A stretch of 64,000 nucleotides of DNA from Novosphingobium decolorationis. Lineage in GTDB: Bacteria > Pseudomonadota > Alphaproteobacteria > Sphingomonadales > Sphingomonadaceae. The DNA lies in contig NZ_CP054857.1 of NCBI RefSeq assembly GCF_018417475.1, forward strand, positions 48,168 to 112,167, in the 5' to 3' direction. Positions 53,551 through 61,631 of this stretch are shown here, piece after piece. The first letter of the stretch is position 1. Every line of letters starts with the position of its first letter. The translations under genes and the position numbers were made by a program. The notes under the pieces are model-generated. The model made no database searches and was not told the DNA's origin. It worked only from the letters and a program-made list of their open reading frames with translations.

Positions 53551-55059
53551 GTGGGGATCTACAGCGTGGAACTTTATCTTCAGGTCCGTTTGGCTTGCGC
53601 GGATGGCATGAGCCAGCGGGCGGCGGCGAAGCGTTTCAATGTGTCGCGCGACACGGTGCGCAAGATGCTGTCGTTTTCATCGCCACCGGGTTACCGGCGT
53701 CAATCTGTCCCGCAGCGTCCGAAGCTGGACGGGTTTGTGGCGATCATTGATGGATGGCTTGAAGGGGACCGCTGCGTCCCGCGCAAACAGCGCCATACGG
53801 CGAAGCGGGTATTCGACCGCTTGCGCGCCGAGCATGGTTTCACCGGCGGCTATACGATCATCAAGGATTACATCCGCGAGCGTGAGCAACGCAGCCGGGA
53901 GATGTTCGTGCCGCTGGCCCACCCGGCGGGGGATGCGCAGGCCGATTTCGGGGAAGCGCTGGTGGAGATCGGCGGGGTGCAGCAGAAGGCCTACTTCTTC
54001 GCACTCGATCTGCCGCACAGTGATGCCTGCTATGTGCGGGCCTATCCGGCGGCGGTGGCGGAGGCCTGGGTGGACGGACACGTTCATGCCTTCGCGTTCT
54101 TCGGCGCGGTGCCGCGCTCGATCGTCTATGACAACGATCGCTGCCTTGTGGCGAAGATCCTGCCAGACGGCACGCGTAAGCGTGCCACGCTGTTCAGCGC
54201 TTTCCTGTCGCATTACGTGATCCGCGACCGCTATGCCCGCCCGGGCAAGGGGAACGAGAAAGGCAATGTGGAAGGGCTGGTTGGTTACTGCCGCCGCAAT
54301 TTCATGGTGCCGATCCCGAAGTTCCCGACCTGGGAGGCCTTCAACCTATGGCTGGAGGAGCAATGCCGCAAGCGCCAGCAGGACAAGGTGCGCGGACAGA
54401 GCGAGACGATCGGTGAGCGCTTGCAACGCGATCTGGCAGCCATGCAGCCTCTGCCCGCTACACCCTTCGAGGCCTGCGATCAGACGAGCGGGCGGGTCTC
54501 CTCGCAATCCCTGGTGCGCTACAGGACCAACGATTATTCGGTTCCGGTGGCCTGGGGCCATCAGGAGGTCTGGATCAGGGCCTATGTCGATGAGGTGGTG
54601 GTCGGCTGCCGCAGCGAAGTCATCGCCCGTCATCCTCGTTGTTATGCCCGCGAGGAGGTTATCTTCGACCCGCTCCACTATCTCCCGCTGATCGAGCAGA
54701 AGATCAACGCATTCGACCAGGCCGCGCCTTTGCAGGGCTGGGATTTGCCCGAAGCGTTCACGACACTGCAGCGGTTGATGGAAGGCCGCATGCACAAGCA
54801 TGGCAGGCGTGAATATGTACAGGTGCTGCGCCTGTTGGAAACGTTCACCCTCGCCGATCTCCAGGCGGCGGTGGAACAGGCCATTGATCTTGGCGCCATC
54901 GGCTTCGATGCCGTCAAGCACCTCGCCCTGTGCCGGGTCGAACGCGTACCGCCCAGGCTGGACCTGGACGTCTATCCCTTCCTGCCACGCACAACGGTCG
55001 AGAAGACCTTTGCCAGAGCCTATCTGAGCCTGCTCTCCGACCAGCAGGAGGCCGCATGA
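53551..55059 (+). CDS. istA: IS21 transposase IstA
   Basis: A 502-residue IstA with N-terminal HTH (MSQRAAAKRFNVSRDTVRKML) and DDE core: QADFGEALVEIG (first Asp), IVYDNDRC (second Asp) and the conserved KGNEKGNVEGLVGY (Glu). A Mu-type C-terminal region follows. GTG start at 53551. Stop overlaps istB (ATGA). Confidence 0.93.
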   Translation: MGIYSVELYLQVRLACADGMSQRAAAKRFNVSRDTVRKMLSFSSPPGYRRQSVPQRPKLDGFVAIIDGWLEGDRCVPRKQRHTAKRVFDRLRAEHGFTGGYTIIKDYIREREQRSREMFVPLAHPAGDAQADFGEALVEIGGVQQKAYFFALDLPHSDACYVRAYPAAVAEAWVDGHVHAFAFFGAVPRSIVYDNDRCLVAKILPDGTRKRATLFSAFLSHYVIRDRYARPGKGNEKGNVEGLVGYCRRNFMVPIPKFPTWEAFNLWLEEQCRKRQQDKVRGQSETIGERLQRDLAAMQPLPATPFEACDQTSGRVSSQSLVRYRTNDYSVPVAWGHQEVWIRAYVDEVVVGCRSEVIARHPRCYAREEVIFDPLHYLPLIEQKINAFDQAAPLQGWDLPEAFTTLQRLMEGRMHKHGRREYVQVLRLLETFTLADLQAAVEQAIDLGAIGFDAVKHLALCRVERVPPRLDLDVYPFLPRTTVEKTFARAYLSLLSDQQEAA

Positions 55060-55823
55060 GCGATCAGACCCCGGAGCTTCTTCTCGCTCACAATCTCAAG
55101 GCACTCAAGCTGCCTACGTGCCTGCGAGAGCACCACAAGCTCGCCCGGCAATGTGCCGCTGAAGGCGTCGATCATATCCGCTTCCTCGCCCGCCTTGTCG
55201 AGATGGAGATGATCGACAGGGAGCGTCGTATGGTCGAGCGGCGCATCAAGGCCGCGCGCTTCCCCGCCGTCAAAAGCCTCGACAGCTTCGACTTCACCGT
55301 CATCCCCAGGCTCAACAAGATGCAGGTGCTCGAGATGGCGCGCTGCGAGTGGATCGAGCGGCGTGAGAACGCCATCGCTCTGGGGCCATCGGGCACCGGA
55401 AAGACGCACGTAGCGTTGGGGCTCGGACTGGCAGCATGCCAGAAAGGGCTGTCGGTGGGCTTCACCACTGCCGCGGCGCTGGTCAGCGAAATGATGGAGG
55501 CGCGCGACGAGCGGCGTCTCCTGCGCTTCCAGAAGCAGATGGTCGGATACAAACTGCTCATCATCGACGAACTGGGCTTCGTACCGCTCTCCAAGACCGG
55601 CGCCGAACTGCTGTTCGAGCTGATCTCCCAGCGTTACGAACGCGGCTCCACCTTGATCACCAGCAACCTGCCCTTCGACGAATGGACCGAAACCTTCGGA
55701 TCCGAGCGTCTCACAGGCGCGCTCCTCGATCGCCTGACCCATCACGTCAGCATCCTCGAGATGAACGGCGAAAGCTATCGCCTCGCTCACAGCCGGGCCC
55801 GCAAGGCCAAAATCAGACCCTGA
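55056..55823 (+). CDS. istB: IS21 helper ATPase IstB
   Basis: A 255-residue DnaC-like AAA ATPase with Walker A LGPSGTGKTHVALGL and Walker B LLIIDELGFVPL, the IstB partner needed for IS21 target choice. ATG overlaps the istA stop. Confidence 0.93.
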   Translation: MSDQTPELLLAHNLKALKLPTCLREHHKLARQCAAEGVDHIRFLARLVEMEMIDRERRMVERRIKAARFPAVKSLDSFDFTVIPRLNKMQVLEMARCEWIERRENAIALGPSGTGKTHVALGLGLAACQKGLSVGFTTAAALVSEMMEARDERRLLRFQKQMVGYKLLIIDELGFVPLSKTGAELLFELISQRYERGSTLITSNLPFDEWTETFGSERLTGALLDRLTHHVSILEMNGESYRLAHSRARKAKIRP

Positions 55824-55946
55824 AAAGCAAGCCAATGCCGGGGGGAGTGGCCCTCGGGCTACGCCCTCACGCCACTCCCCCCGGCGTGTAACACGATGGC
55901 CTGGTTTTACGCCGCCCCATGGCCGACTTTTGCTCCGCCGTTGACA

Positions 55947-56126
55947 CTCTTTGACGTTCGCGGCAAGGTGGATCGCCAATTCCGAAGCTGCCTCGTCCAC
56001 GTTCAGATATTGCGCCATACGCCGGATCTATTGCCTTTGGTCATAATCGCTGAAACCAGCCCTACTCTTAGGCCATTGCCCATCCTGCGCCAAATGCGAA
56101 TTGCAGATGCATCATCTGAAATATGT
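55947..56126. other. Remnant between IS21 and IS6100
   Basis: 180 bp with the start of a leftward frame (MAQYLNVDEAASELAIH from 56018) cut by the IS21 end. It could be the first ~24 codons of a lost gene; nothing else is visible. Confidence 0.35.
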
Positions 56127-56954
56127 GGCTCTGTTGCAAAGATCGTCCGCGAGCGAGTGAGATCCGCCGCTTCATGGCAATCAAGCGGCCGTGGCCAGGT
56201 GTTGGTTTAGTAATTCCATGGCCTCGGTCAGGGCTGATGGTCCAATGCCGAAAGCTCGCTCGACAAGACGCACCTCGCCCATGATCCCTGGTTGCAGGCA
56301 CCATGGTCGGGCCTGTCCTTTGCGTAGGGCGCGCATGACCTCGAAGCCTTTGATCGTGGCGTAGGCTGTGGGCCTCGATCACATTGTTCAGGTATTTCAC
56401 CTGCCGGTGTTCAGTCGCCGCCGCGAGCTTTCCTTCTCGTTTCAACTCAGCGATTGCGGCGCCGTAGCTTGGTGCCTTGTCGGTGTTGAGTTTCGTCGGC
56501 TTTTCCCAGTCCTTTAGACTGCGAAGGGCTTTTGCCAGAAAGCGCTTCGCAGACTTGGCGCTGCGAGTCGGTGACAGGTAGAAATCAATCGTGTCGCCCC
56601 GCTTGTCGACCGCCCGATACAGGTAGGTCCATTTGCCCCGCACCTTGACGTAAGTCTCATCGAGGCGCCAGCTCAGATCAAAACCACGCCGCCAGAACCA
56701 GCGGAGTCGTTTCTCCATCTCCGGCGCGTAGCGCTGCACCCAACGATAGATAGTCGTATGATCGACATCGATCCCACGCTCAGCCAGCATTTCCGCGAGA
56801 TCACGATAGCTGATGCCGTATCGACAATACCAGCGCACCGCCCATAGGATGACCTCTCCGGTGAAGTGCCGCCCCTTGAAATCGTTCATCGCAACCGATC
56901 CTGCCAATCCAGCAGCCCAATCTTGGCCACTGCGCCAGAGTTTGCAACAGAGCC
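56127..56954. mobile_element. IS6100 with an internal deletion
   Basis: The 14-bp ends GGCTCTGTTGCAAA (56127-56140) and its complement (56941-56954) are intact. The element is 828 bp; the standard IS6100 is 880 bp, so about 52 bp are missing. No 8-bp duplication (left AAATATGT, right ATCTCGGG). Confidence 0.85.
56150..56890 (-). pseudogene. IS6100 transposase, broken by deletion
   Basis: Starts MNDFKGRHFTGEVILWAVRWY and keeps the first Asp (DETYVKVRGKW) and second Asp (NTDKAPSYGAAI). After KYLNNVIEA the normal segment up to the Glu is missing by ~52 bp and the frame shifts. The original C-terminal codons (GEVRLVERAFGIGP) are still readable in another frame down to about 56185. Confidence 0.85.
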
Positions 56955-57618
56955 ATCTCGGGCATTCTACACGTGCTGAAGGTCGGCTGCCGCTGGTGCG
57001 ACTGCCCTGCGGACTATGGCCCATCAACGACCATCTACAACAGGTTCAACCGCTGGTCGCGCCGCGGCTTCTGGCTCAGACTGCTCGATGCGCTGGTCGA
57101 TGCCGGAGCCGTGACAAAGAGCACCGCGATCGACAGCACCTACATCAAGGCGCAGCGCGCGGCGTTCGGGGGAAAGGGGGGCGTTCGATCCAGGCGATCG
57201 GGCGCTCGCGCGGTGGCTGGACAACCAAGGTCCACGCGCTCACCGACGTTATCGGCCGCCCCTATGCACTGATGCTCACCGCCGGCAATGTCAGCGACGT
57301 AAAGGCCGCCCCCGCGCTCCTCGAACGCGCCGGTCGCATGCGCTACCTGCTCGGCGATAAAGGCTACGATGCGGACAGGTTGCGTCGCGCGCTGCGCGAG
57401 GCCGGAACTACGCCGGTCATCCCCGGCCGGCGCAACCGCAAACGTGCGATCCGCTTCGACAAGGACCGCTACCGTGGCAGACACTTGATCGAGAACGCCT
57501 TCTGCCGGCTGAAGGACTTCCGCCGCGTCGCCACCCGCTACGACAAGCTTGCGGCCAACTTCCTATCGGGCGTGGCACTCGCCACTGCCATCGCCTTCTG
57601 GCTCTGAACGAGTCTGGA
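56955..57618 (+). pseudogene. IS5-family (IS427-like) transposase, truncated at 5' by IS6100
   Basis: Begins abruptly at the IS6100 end with HVLKVGCRWCDCPADYGPST, continues to IDSTYIKAQRAAFGGKGG, then changes frame at a G6 run near 57176-57181 into SIQAIGRSRGGWTTKVHAL ... HLIENAFCRLKDFRRVATRYD. The N-terminus is lost. The switch may be the programmed frameshift of this subgroup or a short homopolymer. Confidence 0.8.
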
Positions 57619-57837
57619 CCCTAGATAACATGGTTCGCTATATTCTTTTCGGAAACACCATTCCGTCATCGAGTGGGCAAAGCGATAGATGAAATCCCGT
57701 TTCTGGCGCAAAGCATATGGCGGCTATGCGCGATCACGGTAGCCTTGATCATGGAAGTGATACGTCAGGCGACCAAAGAGCTATCTAGATTTCATTGTCG
57801 TCGTGAATTGCGGTTTCAGAGGATCGTGGGTTTTATC
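57619..57837. other. Intergenic gap before the fatty-acid cluster
   Basis: About 220 bp, AT-richer than its surroundings, after the IS5 remnant and beyond the stop of the acyl carrier protein gene. I see no gene or clear hairpin. Confidence 0.4.
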
Positions 57838-58080
57838 TCACTTGGCTATCCATGCTTCGACCAGCTTGACCGCATCCTCTACTGTTTTGACCTCACCGGC
57901 GGCTTCATCCGGGATAGTGAGTCCGAATTCGTCTTCAAGCGCCATCACAACTTCCAGCACATCGAGACTATCCACGCCGATGTCATCGTAGAAAGACGAA
58001 GCAAGGGCAATCTGATCCGGATAGACGCCGAGCTGACGGCTAATGATCCTGAAAACTCGGGGAGCGATTTCTTCCATCAC
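57838..58080 (-). CDS. Acyl carrier protein
   Basis: An 80-residue ACP with the phosphopantetheine site GVDSLDVLEVVMALEDEF; the Ser of DSLD carries the prosthetic group. Acidic, four-helix size. It is the last gene of the leftward fatty-acid cluster and is probably a specialised carrier rather than the housekeeping AcpP, as it is not next to fab genes. Confidence 0.88.
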   Translation of the reverse strand: MMEEIAPRVFRIISRQLGVYPDQIALASSFYDDIGVDSLDVLEVVMALEDEFGLTIPDEAAGEVKTVEDAVKLVEAWIAK

Positions 58081-58179
58081 AAAGCCCTCGCGCGGACACT
58101 ATCGGCTAGGAAACAGGGCAGATTCTCGTAAACTCAATCATCGCAGAGCAACGATATTGTCCTGCGGCCAGTAAATTCA

Positions 58180-58479
58180 TCATGCCTTGCTGAGCATTTT
58201 CTCGGCGCTCGTTTTCACAAAATCCGAAATCTGTCCTGACATCATTTTGAGGAACAGCGGTACGCTGACGTCGCCGCGAATCTCGCTATCCTCAATGTCG
58301 AGTTGCACCGGGATATTCTGCCCCATCGCCCCGATGACCAAGTGTAGTGCGTAGTCCGATACCCACTCGGAACTGAGCGAACCGCCTCCCGGGATATGCG
58401 CTGCCAGCTTGGGCAGGCCGGCCTCGATCCTGCTCTTCGCTTCGATTTTACCAAGGCTGTGCGGGATAACGACTTCCAT
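58180..58479 (-). CDS. Polyhydroxyalkanoic acid system-type protein
   Basis: A 99-residue protein with PHSLGKIEAKSRIE at the start and SVPLFLKMMSGQISDF near the end, resembling the small polyhydroxyalkanoate-granule-region proteins (PHA_gran_rgn). Its biochemical role is not established. It lies between the thioesterase and the acyl carrier protein, 15 bp after the former. Confidence 0.65.
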   Translation of the reverse strand: MEVVIPHSLGKIEAKSRIEAGLPKLAAHIPGGGSLSSEWVSDYALHLVIGAMGQNIPVQLDIEDSEIRGDVSVPLFLKMMSGQISDFVKTSAEKMLSKA

Positions 58480-58493
58480 ATCTTCTTTCCTGT

Positions 58494-58919
58494 TCAGGCC
58501 GCCCGATCGACGAGCAGCAAGGTCGATGTCGCGGAGGCATAGAGTTTGCCGGCCATGTCGATCAGACGCGCCTCGGTATGCGCCACCCTCTTGCCCATCG
58601 ACACCACCTGGCCGATTGCACGGACCATCCCGACCCTGTCGGTCAAGGGCGCATGATAGGCGACCTTGAGTTCGAGCGTGACGCAGTTGATGGGCACTTG
58701 GGCCGCGGAGTTCGCCGCGATGCCGCAGGCCGAATCCAGCAGCGTCGCGGCATAGCCACCATGGGCGATGCCCATGAAATTGTAGGTCTGCGAGGTGGGC
58801 GTCGCGACAAAGACGACCTTCCCCTCCTCCGCCTCAAGCAGATCGATGTCGAACAGGTCCATCATGGGCGGCCGGGTGCCGGCCGCCATGAACTGTTCGA
58901 TCTCTTCCAGACCGGTCAT
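58494..58919 (-). CDS. PaaI-like hotdog thioesterase
   Basis: A 141-residue hotdog-fold acyl-CoA thioesterase. GIAHGGYAATLLDSACGIAA is the catalytic helix region and TLELKVAYHAPL the following strand, as in PaaI/YbgC-type enzymes that hydrolyse acyl- or aryl-CoA. 8 bp after etfA; likely co-transcribed. It may recover CoA from stalled intermediates of the pathway. Confidence 0.85.
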   Translation of the reverse strand: MTGLEEIEQFMAAGTRPPMMDLFDIDLLEAEEGKVVFVATPTSQTYNFMGIAHGGYAATLLDSACGIAANSAAQVPINCVTLELKVAYHAPLTDRVGMVRAIGQVVSMGKRVAHTEARLIDMAGKLYASATSTLLLVDRAA

Positions 58920-58927
58920 CGCTTACC

Positions 58928-59854
58928 TCAAAGCTTTTCGGTCAGTTCAGGAACGATCTTGAAGAGGTCGCCGACCAGGCCGATATCGGCGACCTGGAAG
59001 ATGGGCGCGTCCTCATCCTTGTTGATCGCGATGATGGTCTTGCTATCCTTCATGCCAGCAAGGTGCTGAATCGCACCCGATATGCCGACGGCGACATAGA
59101 CTTCCGGCGCCACGATCTTGCCGGTCTGGCCGACCTGAAAATCGTTGGGCGCATAGCCAGCATCGACCGCCGCGCGGCTTGCGCCCACACCCGCGCCCAG
59201 CTTGTCGGCCAGCGGATCGATCACGCCATGAAACTGCCCGGCCGAGCCCAGCGCTCGCCCGCCCGAGACGATGATTTTGGCCGAGGTGAGTTCCGGGCGC
59301 TCGGACTGGGCGATCTCGGCACCCACGAAGCTGGAAAGTCCCGCATCCGTGCCCGTCGCAGCCTCGATACTGGCCGAGCCACCCTCGCGGGCCGCCTTCT
59401 CAAAGGCTGTGCCACGCACCGTGATAACCTTCTTTGCATCAGACGACTGGACCGTCGCGATCGCATTTCCCGCGTAGATGGGACGCGTGAACGTGTCAGC
59501 GCTTTCCACCGACAGGATGTCGCTGACCTGCATCACATCAAGCAAGGCCGCCACGCGCGGCGCGATGTTCTTGCCATTCGAAGTGGAAGGCGCCACGAAC
59601 GCGTCATAGCCGCGCATCAGGTCCGCGACGGCCGGCGCGACATTCTCGGGCAAAGCGTGTTTGAACGCCGCATCGTCGAACGTTACGACTTTGGCGACAC
59701 CCGCGACCTTCGCAGCAGCCTCGGCCACGCCGCCGATGCCCGCACCGGCAACCAGCAGATGGACCTCACCAAGTTTGGCAGCGGCGGTGACGGCCGATAG
59801 CGTCGCATCCTTGACCGACGCATTGTCATGTTCAACCCAGACGAGCGTATTCAT
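58928..59854 (-). CDS. etfA: Electron transfer flavoprotein, alpha subunit
   Basis: A 308-residue EtfA. The C-terminal FAD-binding domain has SGGRALGSAGQF, VGASRAAVDAGY, QVGQTGKIVAPEVYVAVGISGAIQH and INKDEDAPIFQVADIGLVGD. With EtfB it takes electrons from acyl-CoA dehydrogenases to the quinone pool. Separated from etfB by 115 bp containing a strong hairpin. Confidence 0.95.
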   Translation of the reverse strand: MNTLVWVEHDNASVKDATLSAVTAAAKLGEVHLLVAGAGIGGVAEAAAKVAGVAKVVTFDDAAFKHALPENVAPAVADLMRGYDAFVAPSTSNGKNIAPRVAALLDVMQVSDILSVESADTFTRPIYAGNAIATVQSSDAKKVITVRGTAFEKAAREGGSASIEAATGTDAGLSSFVGAEIAQSERPELTSAKIIVSGGRALGSAGQFHGVIDPLADKLGAGVGASRAAVDAGYAPNDFQVGQTGKIVAPEVYVAVGISGAIQHLAGMKDSKTIIAINKDEDAPIFQVADIGLVGDLFKIVPELTEKL

Positions 59855-59877
59855 AACTTATTCTCCGAGAAATCCGC

Positions 59878-59914
59878 CCCCGCTTCATCTCTGTGCGCAC
59901 AGGATGAAGCGGGG
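59878..59914 (-). promoter_or_regulatory. Hairpin between etfB and etfA
   Basis: CCCCGCTTCATC (59878-59889) and GATGAAGCGGGG (59903-59914) form a 12-bp perfect stem, extended by the inner palindrome CTGTGC-GCACAG. No T-run. It may be an RNA-processing or stability element that balances the two subunits. Confidence 0.5.
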
Positions 59915-59969
59915 TGCGCCGTCACTTGCATGGGAGAGGTTCGGCAAGTTCGGCGCGTTTGAAAGTTTA

Positions 59970-60713
59970 TCAAATCGCCATTTCCTTGAGCCTGGCGACC
60001 AATTCATCGACGTCGGCCACCTTGATGCCCGCCGAGCGCTTGGGGGGTTCGGTCACCTTGAGCGTCTTGAGGCGCGAGGCGATCTCAACACCGAGATCGG
60101 CCGGCGTCTTCGTCGCCAGCGGCTTGGATTTGGCCTTCATGATATTGGGCAGGCTCGCATAGCGCGGTTCGTTGAGACGCAGATCGGTCGTCACGATCGC
60201 CGGCAGTTTGAGGCTTACGGTCTCCAGACCGCCATCCACCTCACGGGTCACCGCGACAGTCTCGCCCGATACTTCGACCTTGCTGGCGAATGTGCCCTGC
60301 CCCCAACCGAGAAGGGCTGCCAGCATCTGGCCGGTCTGATTGGCATCATCGTCGATGGCCTGCTTGCCGAGGATCACCAGGCCCGGAGCCTCCTCGGTGG
60401 CGATGGCCTTCAGGATCTTGGCGACGGCGAGCGGCTCGACCTCATCGTCAGTCTGGACGAGGATCGCGCGGTCGGCCCCCATGGCGAGCGCGGTGCGCAG
60501 CGTTTCCTGCGCCTTGGCGACGCCGATCGACACCACCACGATTTCGGTCGCGACTCCCTTTTCCTTGAGGCGGATAGCCTCTTCGACGGCGATCTCGTCG
60601 AACGGGTTCATCGACATCTTCACGTTCGCCAAATCGACGCCCGTCCCATCCGCCTTCACGCGCGGTTTCACATTATAATCGATAACCCGCTTGACGGGCA
60701 CAAGCACCTTCAT
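59970..60713 (-). CDS. etfB: Electron transfer flavoprotein, beta subunit
   Basis: A 247-residue EtfB starting [20 protein letters not shown] with [19 protein letters not shown] and the AMP-binding-site region [20 protein letters not shown]. Forms the ETF heterodimer with EtfA. It begins 9 bp after the nitronate monooxygenase gene, in the same operon. Confidence 0.95.
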   Translation of the reverse strand: MKVLVPVKRVIDYNVKPRVKADGTGVDLANVKMSMNPFDEIAVEEAIRLKEKGVATEIVVVSIGVAKAQETLRTALAMGADRAILVQTDDEVEPLAVAKILKAIATEEAPGLVILGKQAIDDDANQTGQMLAALLGWGQGTFASKVEVSGETVAVTREVDGGLETVSLKLPAIVTTDLRLNEPRYASLPNIMKAKSKPLATKTPADLGVEIASRLKTLKVTEPPKRSAGIKVADVDELVARLKEMAI

Positions 60714-60722
60714 GGATCAATC

Positions 60723-61631
60723 CTACTCTGATTGTAATGCCGCCTGATATTCGGCAATGAGTCTCTCACAGATGGATCGGGCCGGTTGGACGGCAGTGGT
60801 AGCGCCGACACCGTGGCCTGCCGACCAGATCGTCTTCCAGGCCTTGGCCTCCTCCGAAACCGAAAGCGCGCCATGTGGCTCAGGGAGAGTCGCGGCTTCC
60901 AGCGAGGGCCGGAGAAAATTGGCCCCGACGCCGGTGACCCGGTCCGTATAGACGATATCCGCTGGTCCGGCCCCGATCACCATGTCTTTCTGTGCCGGCG
61001 AGGCGAGACTCTCTTCCGACGCGATGAAGTGGGATCCGATATAGGCAAGATCGGCCCCCATCATCTGCGCGGCCGCGATCTGGTGGCCGCGCGTGATGGC
61101 GCCGGAAAGCGCCAGCGGCCCCTGGAAGAAGCGCCGTATCTCGTCAACCAGTGCGAACGGGCTCATCGTGCCGGCATGTCCCCCCGCGCCGGCAGCGACC
61201 GCGATCAGACCGTCGACGCCAGCTTCGAGCGCCTTTTCCGCATGACGCACGTTCGTCACGTCGTGAAAGACCAGCCCGCCATAGCCCTGAACCACCTGGA
61301 CAAGATCCGCGACGGCGCCGAGCGAGGTGATGACCAATGGCACATGGTGCCGAACGATCAGTTCCAGATCGGCGTCGAGCCTCGGATTGCTCTTATGGAC
61401 GATGAGGTTGACGCCGAAGGGCGCCGCTCCCGGCATGGGAGCCAGCCGCTCCTCGATTTCATCCAGCCATTCACCGAAACCTTGACTGGTGCGCTGGTTG
61501 AGCGCCGGGAAAGTACCAAGCAGTCCCGCCTCGCAGCAACTGACGACAAGGTCCGGTCCCGACACAAGGAACATCGGCGCAACGATGGCTGGAATGGCCA
61601 GCCGCTTTTCGAGGCTTGCCGGAAGCGTCAA
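60723..61631 (-). CDS. Nitronate monooxygenase-family FMN enzyme
   Basis: About 302 residues of the NMO/2-nitropropane dioxygenase TIM barrel: IVAPMFLVSGPDLV at the N-terminus, GVNLIVHKSNPRL, VAAGAGGHAGTMSPF (FMN phosphate site) and MGADLAYIGSHFIA. The TTG start at 61631 overlaps the acyl-CoA dehydrogenase stop (TTGA). In fatty-acid clusters such FMN enzymes may act as enoyl reductases or detoxify nitronates; the substrate is not evident. Confidence 0.85.
   Translation of the reverse strand: MTLPASLEKRLAIPAIVAPMFLVSGPDLVVSCCEAGLLGTFPALNQRTSQGFGEWLDEIEERLAPMPGAAPFGVNLIVHKSNPRLDADLELIVRHHVPLVITSLGAVADLVQVVQGYGGLVFHDVTNVRHAEKALEAGVDGLIAVAAGAGGHAGTMSPFALVDEIRRFFQGPLALSGAITRGHQIAAAQMMGADLAYIGSHFIASEESLASPAQKDMVIGAGPADIVYTDRVTGVGANFLRPSLEAATLPEPHGALSVSEEAKAWKTIWSAGHGVGATTAVQPARSICERLIAEYQAALQSE

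Larger units (their letters stand above)
53446..55946. mobile_element. IS21-family element
   Basis: About 2.5 kb, carrying istA and istB. Ends match: left TGAGAACGGCGGAGCAA and right (complemented) TGTCAACGGCGGAGCAA, with a second internal repeat GGGCGGCGTAAAA at both ends. Flanking bases do not duplicate and the flanking genes differ (virB9 remnant versus an unrelated 27-codon start), so neighbouring DNA was lost. Confidence 0.82.
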
